Positions 49,745-63,804 of a stretch of 64,000 nt of DNA are shown here, piece by piece (position 1 is the stretch's first letter; every line of letters begins with the position of its first letter). The DNA lies in assembly GCA_947179485.1 (NCBI GenBank), contig OX359248.1, positions 53,206,386-53,270,385 of the forward strand, written 5' to 3'. The notes under the pieces were generated by a model. The model was not told where the DNA came from. It saw nothing but the letters and a program-made list of their open reading frames with translations, and ran no database searches. The DNA comes from Allacma fusca (Eukaryota; Arthropoda; Collembola; Symphypleona; Sminthuridae). A program made the translations under genes and the position numbers.

Positions 49745-52423
49745 ATTGCACTTTGTCAGACAGATTTGCTCAGGATGGATGTATCATTTGAATTATTGTC
49801 GTGGAGATTCCTGTACCTTATATATTGTATATGTATGGAAGTGTATCTAAGTTTACAATTGGCGGACAACCTTATACATAATTATGTATCTGTACTTGTA
49901 TAGTTAGTTAGATATATCTTGCATGTACAAGTAGTTACAACAATTATCTGTGAGCAGGAAATGAGTCAAATGTCATTTTTTTTCTCCTCTCCTCTTGTTC
50001 AAGTGTAGGCAGATAGACGAAGCGGTAAAAATATGAGAGCTGATTGCTTCTTGCTTCCTGCAGTAAAATTTATTAATGTTTAAAAAAAATTTATTGAACG
50101 TTCTATGACACGCATTTTGTGCTTGGCAGTAATAAGAAGCGAGAATTTACAGCTTTCGTATATAATATAATACAATATAGATATGCATGTATCCACGTCA
50201 TCCTAAATTGCATTATTTATGACTATGGTTACAGTACAGTGCCTATTACTCGTACACGTAAAATTTACCTAGAAAGATGTGCCTTTGAGACTCGTGCTCT
50301 GGTTTCAGTTTTAAAGGATATTTACTCTATGTGCAAATACCAAGGATCTTCTAATTCACATTGCACGCTTTCAGTTTCGTGCTGTGTGTGCGAGCATTTT
50401 TTTTTGTTCCTAGCGAAATCGTAAACAGGTAAACATTGATAATTTAGCATTCGCTTACGGATTTCTGCTTATGCTTTCAAACCGTCAGGTTGTTGTCGAT
50501 TGCCGATTCTGTTGGTCAGCCTTCTGCCTGCACTCTTGGCAGGCACAATATATACCTCTTCTTTTTTTTTATAACAATTTAATAATATGTAAAAGTGTCT
50601 TGTACACCCAACTGCAACAGTAGTAGTAGTAGCAACAATGGTCAAGATGGGAAGGGATTTCAAATTTTCTTTTCGCACGGGGGATGTTAAATTGGAAACA
50701 TTTAATATTTATTACTAGAATTTGCCTTTGAATAGTGGAGTTGAGAAACTGTAAATCATATACTGCCACTTATTCGAGCTAAAACTTGATGATAAATATA
50801 GCCGTCGGTGATGGTTGGTAGGTTTGTGAAGTACTCGGTGTGTACCTTGGGTATAGGGACATATGTACATAACATTTATATAGATATAGGGGCATATATA
50901 TAAGCACCTGTTTAAAAATAATTGTATTTGTTGCGAGGAAATAATGCATGACATTGAATGATAACAATCGAAAATATTCTGCAAAATGATATCCTATTAT
51001 GCTCTTGAGTAAGCATCTCTACATAATTATATGACTGAATGGAGTTACCACACTCAAATATTTGTGATTGCCCAACGAGCTCACTGTAAAGAGGCAGTTT
51101 TAATTAAAATACTTCGCCGAAGGTAGTCATTTCGGAGAAGGCTTGCCTGACCCAAAGTAGATATTCACATATGCACATTGTCGAGGCACAATATTCGACT
51201 ACTATTTCCAGGGACCTGACACAATTAAAACTAGCCTTTTAAAGATCCAAGTCCAAATGGTCATTTGACAGTGTCTATAATGTATGTAAATGAGTAGTTA
51301 GGTTTGACATGGATGTGTAGACATGTATCATATATACACTACACATAGGATCCAAGCCTCCTGAGCTAATGGTCCTCTTTCCACGGAACAGTTAAAATAC
51401 ACAAATTAATTCCCACGTATAATTTCTAACAATGATACTCTGACTAGTATAAATATTTTTTTTAAATACAGATGACAAGCAATAGTAATTGAATTCATCA
51501 GATATGTGCAGTGAAGGTGCACCCCAGTGTAATTTGTATGCCAAGAATAATGAGACCGACGGGATAACGTGTAATTGTGTTGTATTATATGGTAATAATT
51601 GTGCCTGTCTCCTCTTTATTGTTCCCTCTCATCTTCATCGTGCTGGGATAGTTACTCCTAATTCTTATGCACTGTTGTGGTTTCAACAATTTCCTTCAAG
51701 ATGGAAGACAGTGGAACAAGGGGAAGAGGTTGATAATGCTTCTTTTACATATTATTTTGTCCTTTGGATTATTATTGAAACCCTACAAGGAATGAATTAC
51801 TGGTTGTCACAGAAAAAAAACTATAAAATGTAAGTATCACATACACACAGACATGTATCTAATTGTGATACTCAAATGCAGTCCCCTCTCTTTCTCTCTC
51901 CCCCTCTCTCCAGCATGTAATGGGAAATTATTCGCATTACATGACTATGGGACATGTGGAGAGAATTAATGAAGCAATTATGAATCAAGTCTTTAGATGG
52001 GAAAGTATTCCGCAAGAGCTTCAGACACACAATCAGCAAGAAGCAAGTTAGGTTTTCTTTCGATTTAATTAGAAACGAGAAGTAGCTTTTTGTCTTCCTC
52101 TTCTATCTCCATCGTTTATGCTAAAAATTGTGCTCAATTTGTTCCAAGAATGATGGGCCGTCCAACAGTATCACCACAAAATAGAAGCAATAATTGAGGG
52201 AGGAAATGTCAGAATCCTTTGTAAATTCAAGTAAACTTCATAAGTAAGTCATTTACGTGCTAAATGTACTCACACGTTCCTAATACGTCGAAGCCACCTC
52301 AAGAAGGAATTGGCAAGGAAGTTGGAGGAAAATGGATTCCGAGCTATTGTGTGCATCTCGGCATCTAGACATTTGTATGTTTGGAATGTGGGAATGCAAA
52401 TTTTTTATATGAATCAATTTGAG

Positions 52424-52456
52424 TGAGTGTGTGTGTGTGTGTGTGTGTCTGTGTGT
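52424..52456. repeat. (GT)n microsatellite, interrupted
   Basis: GT run with one CT interruption. It lies inside a spurious 113-codon minus ORF. Confidence 0.85.
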
Positions 52457-53272
52457 ATGATGCAATAATTGAGGATAGGACTTGAAGGTAAATTCCTGTC
52501 TGATACATAAATCTGTGTGGATTATGTAAAACTGTTTGTGGAATAAATTAGTAGACAGTGAATTGATTAGCATTCCTCTCACCTCAGATTTTGCTACTTC
52601 TTCTGTGTGGAAGTGAGCCATACCGTAGGTATAGATTCTGATCTGGGGGCTTGTGCTAAACTTATATATGCTTCAATGGATTTATACACTTAATTGAGTT
52701 AATATGTTTTGTCTTGGGTCTGGGCCTGGGTGTTACTCTGTACATACATTTTGCAAAGAACTGCATCCGCTTGATACAATCAGTGGAACAAGTGAACAAG
52801 TCAGAGAAGTAAGTCAGTAAGTGGTTTTTGAAGGGAGCAAGTATTACTGGTTAACGACTCCTGTCATTGGGTCATTTGGCTATGCCTGTATGTCTACTTA
52901 CATGCTTTGTTTTCCTACTGCTATGGCACTCTAGCACTTATGTTCTATACTATTAACGAACGGATCTGGGATTACATTGGTACTTTTAATTTTTTTTCTC
53001 TGGCTATGTGCTGTGCTGCACTGGCTGGGACTGGGATTTCAAACTAGGCAGGATGTTTAATAAAGATGGCAATCGTTGTACATTGATATAAAAATGTAGT
53101 GTAGCACTGACTTAAGAGATTCATATATTCAGGATGAAGTACTGTATTTTATGGATCAGAGTACTAGCTTGAAGGAATGGGAAAACTGGGGGGGGGGTTA
53201 TAAGTGTACAGATATGTTATTATGCATTAATTAATATTTTCTTGGGACGGTATGTGTAGTAATATGTTTAAA

Positions 53273-53318
53273 ACATATATATATCTATCTATATATATAT
53301 ACATATATATATATATAC
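53273..53318. repeat. (TA)n-rich tract
   Basis: Alternating TA with TCTA and CATA interruptions; self-complementary. Confidence 0.85.
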
Positions 53319-54752
53319 GGAATCGTACTAAGTATCAATTTACTATGTATTGTGTACATATATACTCACGGTGGCGATACGTAAGCACAAGGGAAACTAC
53401 TTACCTTACACAAGTATTTGCAAAATTGCATTATCAGTGCAGTCATGTAAGAAACCAAAATTATGAGAAGTTACCCTGTAATGGGTTAATGTTTCACTAC
53501 TTTAATAATGTTTTGATTCATATAAGAGGCTATGTTACATAGCTTGTATGAAAATTCAACCTGAAAAACTTGGCCCTTGCATAGACTTTTTCCCTATGAA
53601 ATGTAAGATGTTTAGTCTGCAACCATGTTTAAAAAATTACGAGTACACTCATATGGCTTAATAGTTACTTACCCCTGGTTTTCAGACAGCATCAATTTTA
53701 TTTTATCTATCTGTACAACCCAAGTCATTCGTCATGAGGTTATGAGTTGCAAGGTATGAGAGATAGCCTCAAACACCCCCTATTTCATTGTTTGGTGTTA
53801 CTCTGATAATTTTAAATTTTTTCTTACCCAAAGAACGATAATTGGTTATTGGCTCAGGCTCAGGAACATGGAAATATTTGTGCTTTTAATAGTCTGTCTA
53901 TATTGCCTCTATATATACACATATGTGATTTCTGTAGTTGAGATAGATAGTGACTCTAGATATTCCTTCAGTCTGTTCTTGATGAGAAGGAGTGATGACC
54001 ATGTAAAATAATTAATGCATAACTGTTCTTACATTTTCTAGCTGCTATATAATAGGAATTATTATAGTTACCACATTGATCCTCATGAAACATTAAAATA
54101 TGAAAGGCTAACCACATTAAGCACGAGCATTTTCCATTTTTGAGACATTAGAATATATATGGATAGTGCAGTGCAACTGCTGATTATAGGTAGATATGTT
54201 ACATGACTGCTATGCCATTTGGTATCTGTACATATTAGTGTGAGGAAAAATGGCTCAAATATAGTATGGTAATATCGACCGTGATCTATGGTTTCAGCAT
54301 ATTATGCCATACACACTATATTCCGTATTTCAGTTTCATCGAAGGCGAATAAAAGATACTGATAGAATGATATGCTTTGCTTTATGTAAAATATCTACTA
54401 TTTGTCGTATCTCTATGATACTTTGGAATTCCAAAGGTATCATTTCGTTTGATCATAATTTATATTTTTACCGTATTTGTATGAAATAACACTGTATGAA
54501 ATGTAGTCTGTAATCCATGTGTAGTGGAATATGGTATTGCCAAATACTTTTTTGAGTGATTCAGCTCCATGAGCTATTACTGTAGAGCTAAAAGTGTTGA
54601 TATGTTTACGACGTGATGTAAAAACTATGTAACTGATTCTGAGATATTAAGAGATACTTGAAAAAAAAAAGTTTTTAAAGCACGAGTGGATGTATCTATA
54701 TAGTACACGTACTTTTAGATTACATTTACTACAAGTTTTTAGTATGTTCACA

Positions 54753-54780
54753 TGTGTGTGTTTGTGTGTGTGTGTGTGTG
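54753..54780. repeat. (GT)n microsatellite
   Basis: GT run interrupted once by TT. Confidence 0.85.
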
Positions 54781-55238
54781 GTTGTTGAAAAGCTTTGTGG
54801 ATAGATATTACAAAAAATACCTGTGAAATATCTCTATACACAGTAATATTGTTGGTATATCTATCTACTATAAAAAACCTACCTTCCTGTATTTATTCAC
54901 AGGAAAGTGTCCAAGTTTATATTTATGATTAGATATGTCTATATATTATAAGGTAGTGTGTTAAGTCAGTTAATGATGGGAATCATCACAAAAGGTGAAT
55001 AAATACGAAGTCGCACAAGTCTGCTCAGGATATTTGTGCGTGCATAAAACCTTCTAGACCTACAGTGTGTGATGTACTATTTACAGTTCTTTACCAGGAG
55101 GGATGAAGATTGTAAAATAGTTTGTGTAGCCAGAGGTGTAAGGCTTACCAATAATGAATGACTTTTTGACTCGGTCGGTGGTTGGAGTTGTTTTTGCTCA
55201 TTCACATCGTCCTACATGTATGCCACAATAGCTGGTAC

Positions 55239-55259
55239 GTGTGTGTGTGTGTGTGTGTA
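55239..55259. repeat. (GT)n microsatellite
   Basis: About ten uninterrupted GT units. Confidence 0.9.
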
Positions 55260-57639
55260 GTGATGTCTGTACTATACTTACTTACTGACAGAAATGAATT
55301 GTATGGAGAGAAGAGTGTGAGTGAGTAGAGAGAAAAAAGAGAGACAGGAAACGACTGAGAGATGGAATCAAAGCAGGGCACCCTTACATTAGCTATACAT
55401 GACATGCAACAATAGGAAAACAACGGGAAAAAGGAATTTTTCTTTTTTGGGGTTATAAATGGAATTGGACGATATGTGTTATGCCTTGCTAAAAATTTTG
55501 AGGGTGGGATGACTTTTGGCTCTCTCATCAACTCATCCTTACCATCTTATCTCTCTCGCTCTGCCTCTGATGTGATATGTGCGGTAAAGGCATTCAGTAT
55601 GGAAGTAAGTACTGTGTGTAACTTTATGCGTAAAGGAAATTATACCTACAGTAGTTAATTATTTGCAGGGCTGTAATCATTAAATTCCTCAAAACGTGTT
55701 CACCTAAAGGTGTACATACGGATACATACAAGATGCTAACATACATATTATAATACTATATGTATCTACATATATGCACTGAGTGAGTACGGGGTGAGTG
55801 GTACTTCTGTGAAAGCATAGGTATATGTAAATTCATGCCACTGTATGTGTATGCATAAACATAATTGTTGGCCGAGCCGTAAGTATTTATAGTACATACT
55901 TAATTACACACAGATACACATAGGATTTTTTGTAGTAATCATGGGAAACTAACAATAAGAGAAGCTTTTTATGTGAGCGTCGTCGGTTGAAAGGTACACT
56001 CTTGGAAAAACTTTGATGGGACACGGGCGTCTCTATTCTTATGCTTATAATTAACTATACCGATAAAAGGTGTACATAATTAAGGTAGCTGGGCTGTTCT
56101 TGATACGAAAGGTTGCATGTGAATTTTTAACAATGGGGCAGAAAACTGGAAAGGAGTACTTACCTTACAAATAGAACAAATGCAGGTTGTTTACTTTAGT
56201 TACTTTATTATTATCAGCATTGGGACTACAACATAAAAACGTTGGAAAAAATGAAGGTGCATTTACCTCCGGTATACAAGTGAAATTAAGCCCTGGATGT
56301 TTCTATTTGCTATGAATACATGATTGCGTATGTATGTAAGTATAGATATAAGTACATACATGGACTTGTACTGAGTTCATACTCAGACACTCACACACAT
56401 CCTTCCATTGAGAATTCCCGTGTAGAAGTACTACTACTCGATTGAATGTCTAGATCCTTTAATTCCCTCTACTCTAAGCTACATATTATACTCGGTCGTA
56501 TTTTCGTATCTATCTATGTATAAATGGAATTAAATTTCTTGGGTTGTTAATGACCTCCGTGAGGAATTGAGTGCAATGTGAAATCGGGAAGCTACAGTTC
56601 TCACAGTGTCTGAAATAAATAAGTATCGTAGTAGTTGAACCTGAGTGAATCGTTACACTTGTTTAGGTTCATCTATTTTGTTATGGGAGCTGTTTGAGTT
56701 CATGTATCTCTCTGGCTTTTGTCGGTGAAGATATGTATGTACAGATGCCCAGCTCTTTTTTCATGCAAAATAGTACCTCTTCGATACAGTTTTATCAATA
56801 GTGTCATTTACGACGGAAGGCTGTTCACTTTTATGTATCTGTACATGATCATATATTACATATGCATGCAGGAAACGAAACGAACGAAATTGGAAATTTC
56901 TGTATTTTTTTTTTCATGTGGATGTGGACGCGACCAGAGATAGTGTTGTTTGTTTTGGTTAGCAACGCCAGTATTGCATTTTCGTTGTTGGTGGTTGCAT
57001 CGGGCAGATGTATTCATTTCTCTGACTAGTAAGGCTTAAAATAAGTAGTACATACTCTAAACATTTAATCGGCTCTTTGTGTGTCTAGTGACTTGAATCT
57101 CTCGCAATATTAAAATATTTTATGGATTGAGCACGGAAGGGTAGAATATCGTTTCAAATTGAAACATGTGTATGTGTGTGTCTGTGTCTGTAATTCGTTT
57201 ATTCCATGTTACTCCGACCAGCTGCTGTTGACGAATTGAATGGATAATAGTAGTGTGTGAGTTTAGTTTGGCAAGACTAAGGGAAAAAAATGAGTGACTA
57301 ATTTTGACGGACTGTATATAGCTAAAACATTTTTATCACATGGGATTGTATGTCTTTATCTTTTGTTGGACTGTGTCTTTATCTTAATTTTGTAGCTATG
57401 TTGTGTGAGTGTGTACACATAGATAATTGAGTAAACTATACAAGCATCCGTAGATATACTTAAATACAACGGATTAAGAAGTGAGCTCTGAATGAATTAA
57501 GTAGGGCTTGTCATAGTAACACATTACTACTTATAAGGAACTTTGCAAATTCATTTGAAGTTCTTCATGTTCTTTTGGAAGTTGGAAGTTGGATTATGGA
57601 TGATGATATTTGATTTGGGATCAATTTTTCTGTTTACAG

Positions 57640-60600
57640 GTGCTGATAGTGTGGAGGATAGTTGGCTCACATTTTATTATAACCTCATCGTTGGATACTA
57701 CTGGATTGTGTATCCGTGAATCTAAAGAAACATACTAGTTGTTACGTCAGATGCAGTATGGAAGTACAACCACCATGGGCAAGTGAACTGCTAGCCCGGA
57801 ATCGGAAAGTAGCCCGGAACATCTGTTGGTCCACTTCTTTGGACTCAAGCTCAGGGATTAATGATAGTGGGAGGGACGTGGTAATCTTTGCAGCAGCTAC
57901 AAGGACTCATTCCTACGACACTAGTAGTAATAGTAGTATTACCAGAGGAAAGGGGACAATGGTCAAGCGAGGAATAGCCACATACAGCATGGCCAGGGAT
58001 GGGGGGAAGGTTGTTGACCCAGTAGGAGTCTCATCTTCCTGTACTTATAATCGAACCGGTAAGATTCAGCGGAGCATATCACTTTTATATGGTACTATAT
58101 AGCAGGAGTAATGGGAAAGGATAATAAGAGTAAGTCCTAACGGTCCTCCTCATTTACAACCAACAATACTCAATCGTTTTGTCTTGAATCCTCCTGTGCC
58201 TGCTTCCATCCCTCTATACTCAGGTTCTACTTACTTTTTCAAGGCATAGATTTGAAGAAGAAGAAGAAGAAGTAGAAGAAGAAGAAAAAGATTGAACCTA
58301 TCTTACTTTTTACATATGGTCTATCCGTGCCTTGGGTCTATCCCAGAATTGAACTGATACTCCAACAAACATACTTTTATCCCCTCTAAGAATCATACAT
58401 GCTTAAATTCCTTCAACTATTTCATTCGAAACAATTTCATATATACTTATATGTAATGTATACTAGACTTAGATGCTCCTACGCTACATTCTTAAGACTT
58501 GAGGCATTTCATTTCTCTGTGTAGATGCTGCATTCCTGTCTCCGTTGAGGCTTCATTCTTGCAGTACACCGCATGGTTGAAGCAGTCTCTGAATCTTGTA
58601 GAGGATTTCGTATGGCTCTTTAATTTCTGTGGGTACTCATATCTACAGTGAGTACTCGTTCAGTTGGTGGCCATACCATCCTAGCTCATACTCATGGAGT
58701 CAGTGTCAGTGCATGAGTACACTTGGAGGCATATACATACATACATAAGGGAGTAAAATCACTTACCCTTCCCTTTGTATCCATGTACCTCTAGGTGTTT
58801 ATCCCATAATCTGTGCCCTTTTCCCATGTAAGTCCCAACCGCATTCTTTGTTGTGCTTGTGGCATGTACATACATGACATGTGGTTGTACAGTGTACATG
58901 GAGGGACTACATAGAATATAGTGAGTTAGTAGTGGTCTTTAAATATCGAGAGTTTTTGAGTGTAACAAGGATTTGAGGGTACACAGTACAGGCACAGTAC
59001 ACTGCCATATACCTTAAAAGAGAGGGTAATAAATGCAAGTAAGCACAAGAGTCAAGTCAGGCAGTACCTATGCCACCTGTGCACCTGTGATTTTTTCCAA
59101 CCCCCAAAAAGTGGTATGTTGTATTTTATATTCTGTTTATGCCCATGTAGCTTTTTTCCCTCTTATGTATGTATACGTGGCTTTAACTTTATTTTTGAGA
59201 GCCTTTTTTCCAAATGGTGCTCCATGTGTTAGAGGCTTCTATACAAACTAATTTGGAGTTCTGTGTAATGTACATATAACTGCTACTTACTCTCTACTCT
59301 GGTTCTACTATACTGTTGTGGTATCTCCTGTTACATTTGCATGCATTCAATTATTTCACATCCGTGCACTGCTGAGCTTGGTTGGATGATGAGGAACAGT
59401 TTTCTTTCTTCGTTGGTGCACGTTGCTCCTGCTCTGCTTTGACTTGGACGGAAAAAGATAAAAATTTACAAACACGAACCTTCTCTCTTGTTTTAGTTTT
59501 TCAAAGACTTTGAGCTCTCTGCCTTGTAGTTTTTTTTTTATTCTGAGACACTTTACTCTCCAAGAGTTGACTAGTACTCACTATATATGCCAGAAGAGAC
59601 AAGGGCTCAATTTCTCCGTGTGTTGTCACTTGAATCGTATACAAAAGCTATAGAATTTATATGTAATCAGTCATCGAATCATTCATACAAGTTTTTCGTC
59701 TCCTTTTTATCATTTTTAAGTAGATATACTTACTCGTCTTCTCGCAGCCTAGGTTTTACATTTTCAGTTGATGTTTGTAGAGGTACATATACAATTAAAT
59801 GTGTGTGTGTGTATGTGTGTGTGACAGGAGAGGAAAGTATATATTCATATAAGATGAGTACAACTGGATGGAAAGATAGAGAACTCTTTCCGTGTCTCAA
59901 GTTTATTATTCATCATCCTCGTCTTGAGTCTCTCTATTGGTGACATTGTTTCTCTTTTGAGGATAATAACAATATTGCTCCGTTTTTCCACCCAAACCCT
60001 CTCAGTTCTCATGTGGATGTGGGATCGGTGAGCGTGTCACTCCAAAGTACTATGAGGATAATGAGAACTTGAAAGTATACCTTTTAAACGCGGACTTTTC
60101 TCACCTGTAATAATTTCAAGTGTAAGAATTTTTCTTGTGCTATTAAGTTCATTTGTTACTACATTTGCCCATGTAATTCTTCTGGTGTATTGGGTCAAAT
60201 TTTATTCTTATACATTGAAAAAGTGTTTCAAGTGACTGTCAAGACTTTAGAATTGTGTGCATGTATAATAAGGGGCTCTGGATTGCGTTAATCGATACAA
60301 GTAATAGGAATTATTTGATAAAGAAAGTTTTTTTTACTGTTTAGGGAAATTAAATTCAAACTGTTGTCTGTAGATCAGATTTGAGCCTTTGAAATTCTAG
60401 ACTTTCCTTATTTCTCGACCCTGTGTGTAAAGTTAAATTATTTTATTGAAATAGGTTCTGTCAGCTTTCCTATAATTACATACATACACTCGTATATAAT
60501 TTAAAGTGTTAGGATTTGGAGTTGTTTATACTCTCAAGTGTAAGCAAGTTGCATTGTTTTTTTTGCACTGGGGTTAAAGATTTATAACAATGTAGAATGT

Positions 60601-63600
60601 AATTTGTGAATGACTTTTTTCTTGCGTGACACGCGATATTCACAATCACAAGTTTAAGACCCTGATTTAATGTATATGTATGTAAATGTACTATGTACTT
60701 AAACAGAAAGGCGTGTGTTCTTTAAAGTGTTTTATTTTGGGTCTGTTTAATTCCCACTTCTTCGTACATACATATATGCGTACGTATATGAAGGGGTTAT
60801 AATTATATGGAAATAATATCACACTTGAAATGAAATTGTAAAGGGCTTTGTTATTATTATGATTATTTGTTTCACTTGTAAATACTGTGTTAAACTGAGT
60901 TGATGTGAATTTATTTTCTTTTGCGGTTGAGTTACAATCAAGTGAAAGTTTTGATGTTGAATTTTGAAGTACGCTTGTTCTATAGAGGGCTCGATTTTTC
61001 CTATTTTTCATCAGTGTATCGTTCCTTGACTTTTGTTCGAGCCTGCACACATGGCCTGTCGGACTGAATAACTGATTTATATTTATTCTGCTGAACCATC
61101 AAATTTATTTAGCATTGAGTCTATGCTTGTGTAGGAATAGGGTTCGGGAAAGAGGTTGATAAAATTGCTAGATAGAATTTATTTTTGTCAACCAGGTTGA
61201 AAAGTTTGTTGGATAGTGTGATTGATTGGAGGCAGCAGGTGACTCAGTCAGCTTTTTATCGGATTCATTTCATTGCACAAGGTTGGTTGAGGAGAACAGT
61301 GACTTCAGTTCCCGTTTAGTAATATTACGAGTTTGTAATAAATTTTAGTACCGCAGTGCCTTTTTTATTGTGATGTTGTCACTTTTTTGAAACTGCCTTC
61401 TTTGCTTTTTCAATGGATTTGTTTGTTCCCTTTTGTGTGGTTAAGTTTAAAGTGACTGTTTTTTCATTGGTTATTTGAGAAAATAATTAACTTTTTTGGT
61501 GGAATTTCAATAGAAAAATCATCGATTTTGGAAGAGGTTGCTGCTGTGACAGCTAGTGATCTTGATATGAAGGGAACAAGTGGGGAAGAAAGCATTCTTG
61601 AGTATGGACCTGGAATAGTTCGGAAATTAAGGTCAAGATACCAGAGCTTGGCTCTTCGACAGAGTTTAGGCCGTCCGACATTACGGAGATCGGCTAGTTT
61701 GGAGAACTGTTTGGACTCTGCATCCTCTGAACCCCTAAGTTCGGAGTCACCAAGTCCTGTGCCTTACTACGAGGATGAGGTTGATGGTGATCACCATGGA
61801 AAGAGATCGTCCCACCCGTGGAATAGGAGTGAGACTAATACCGTGCTGATCTACAATAATGTGACAACTGTGGTAGCTAATAGTAATGGACTTGTTGGAA
61901 ACCGGGGTCGGAGTGGCTACAATGAGTACAGCCGCAAGGATAGGATGAGACGAGCTCGTTCCGTGGACGCACTCCATCGACCCAAAAGGCACATTGAGGA
62001 AAAAGAAATTCTTGAAAAACTTACAGTGGTGTTACCAAAGGAGGAAATAGTTATCATCGAAGTTTCCAAGCCACAGTCTAATATTAGCAATGAAATTAAT
62101 AATTTCAATATTGGAATTGACGACAAGCCACACTTGTACCCCCGCTCTCTTCATATTCACACTGCCTCATCAGTTACGACGACTACCAACGGCTACAGTG
62201 GCAACTCTAGTGAGCTGAATCGTGTTAGAAGTGTTACATCACCTGAGCATGAGTTACCACCACCTGATATAGTTCGTGAGACGGCAAGGATCTTTGAGAA
62301 AAATCACGACCCACCAAATAACAGCACGAGCCCTGTAAACAATTTGTTAATTTCTAATGTGAAGAAGGTGGGACATGCTCTCCGTTTGAGTAAGTCATCT
62401 AGCCTGTCGCCCAACTCGTCACCATTGCCGTCACCAACGACGGCCTCACATACTAATTCCCCTACTACAACTAACACTTCAATGATGAACGGCCAGGGAG
62501 GAAATTCTTATCTTTCACAAAACAAAGGCCACTTGAGTGATCAAGGATTAACTACAGCTACCATATTGAATCAACATCAGAAGGTTAAAACGCAGGACTC
62601 CAACCAACGGACTAGTGCTCCAACTAATGGCGCAACATATAATTCCAAATCCGCACCCAGTAGTAATTACTCAAATCAGCATTCCAAACAAATTGGTGTG
62701 ATTCGACCTACAGTTACTACTTCTAATACTGGAGCTGGCGTCACTTCCTCATCAGCCACAACAACTTCAAGTGTGAAAGGAATTAAAATAAATTCGGATA
62801 AGACGTCCATAAAGAACATTTCTATTTGTCCAGAAGTTTCACCCATTCCTCCAAATAATTTTGCTCCATTAATTTCCCCTCAAACAAAGAAGCCACCGTT
62901 GGGACCAAAGCCTTTGTTCACGCCCTCCCCAAAACCTACTACCTTGCTGGCGAATAATAAGACTGGGTCCGCAAACCTGACTGACACCCCTGTCCCCAAT
63001 GGTACCAATGCTAAGTCACCGACGGAAGAGCCTGTGAAAAATAATTTTCAGAGTGAGAATAGAATGAAGTCACCCACGGAGTCATTTTCATCCGGAAAAG
63101 GCATAATTAGTGGAAATATGAGCAACAAACAAAACATTTCAGCAATGGCAAAACCTTCAATTGAAATCCCTAAGGAGAAGGAGAACGATGTTATGGAATT
63201 CCAGCAAATTACTTTGAAGCATGTAACAAAACAAAAAGATCGTGCAGAAGTTATTTTAACCAACGGGACCAGTAATAATAATAGCTCGAGTAACATTCCT
63301 AAGACCACTGACTCTTCAAAGACTGAAAATAAGAAAAAAGACGAGAACAGCAATGCAAATATGAATAACAGAAATACTAAAGGGTCATCCCACCAGCCTC
63401 CTACTGCTACCACAAACCCTAGTAGCACTACTCCAGCCATTACTTCCGTGTCACCAATCCAAAAGGTCAAAGATGCAAAGCAAGATCAATCAAGACCCAA
63501 GCAAGATCAACAGCAGTCGTTATTGAGAGCACATCAAAAACAGAAATTAGACAAACAGAAGAGTAGTGGGGGTGAAACTATGGTGTTCAATTTTACGAGT

Positions 63601-63804
63601 CGTAAAAGCGTCCCTGATTACATTGAAGATGATGGGCTTCATAAGGTTAAACTAACCCTTGGAGGGACTGTGACCGATGAATCGCACGATGATGACGAAC
63701 TAAATACCTCTGAACAAGTAGATTCCAGACTAATAACCTTTGAAGGGGCTAATGTGATAATTAATGGCAGGAGTTCAATTCAAAAGAAACCCAAGTCACA
63801 AAAG
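57640..63804 (+). CDS. N-terminal part of a long disordered protein, taperin/phostensin-like (partial)
   Basis: Exon A runs from a strong acceptor (TTTTTCTGTTTACAG|G, exon from 57640) or a weaker one (ATGCAG|T, exon from 57757) to 58058 (ACCG|GTAAGA). Exon B is 61514-63804 (TTTCAATAG|AA to AAAAG|GTGAGA). Coding from the ATG at 57758 gives 301 nt in exon A, then exactly the two bases needed at the start of exon B, so the frame holds for 864 residues to the next donor. The start MEVQPPWASELLARNRK, the segment GIVRKLRSRYQSLALRQ, LRRSASLENCLDS, ELPPPDIVRETARIFEK and VFNFTSRKSVPDYIEDDGL resemble insect relatives of taperin/phostensin, protein phosphatase 1 and actin-associated proteins. That assignment is from memory and only moderate. 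The middle is Ser/Thr/Asn-rich and disordered, with a proline-rich patch, KKPPLGPKPLFTPSPKP. An ATG at 57751 opens an 11-codon overlapping upstream ORF. The 3' part is outside the window. Confidence 0.6.
58254..58290. repeat. (GAA)n microsatellite
   Basis: GAA triplets with one GTA interruption, within the intron. Confidence 0.85.
59800..59823. repeat. (GT)n microsatellite
   Basis: GT run with one TA interruption. Confidence 0.85.

Larger units (their letters stand above)
34491..57639. other. 23-kb gene-poor interval (intergenic or long 5' introns)
   Basis: I find no exon with family signal and good splice sites. ORFs of 60-114 codons (for example 34807-35118 minus, 51489-51833 plus) are AT-rich and isolated. 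The interval is rich in TACATA/TATGTA words, dinucleotide microsatellites (listed separately) and TA-rich stretches. Part of it may be 5'-UTR intron of the gene whose first coding exon is at 57757, since strong acceptors precede that exon. Confidence 0.45.
58059..61513 (+). other. 3.5-kb intron of the taperin/phostensin-like gene
   Basis: Bounded by ACCG|GTAAGA and TTTCAATAG|AA with matching codon phase. It holds a (GAA)n tract at 58254-58290 and a (GT)n tract at 59800-59823. ORFs inside (59587-59943, 60691-61050) show no family signal. Confidence 0.6.

Noticed and set aside
51489-51833. 114-codon plus ORF with several cysteines
   Set aside because: Isolated, no signal peptide or family pattern, and no intron support.
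59587-59943. 118-codon plus ORF inside the taperin-like intron
   Set aside because: Contains a GT microsatellite translated as Val/Cys; no family signal.
62978-63470. Minus-strand ORF opposite the taperin-like exon (140 codons)
   Set aside because: Antisense shadow of a long low-complexity coding exon.
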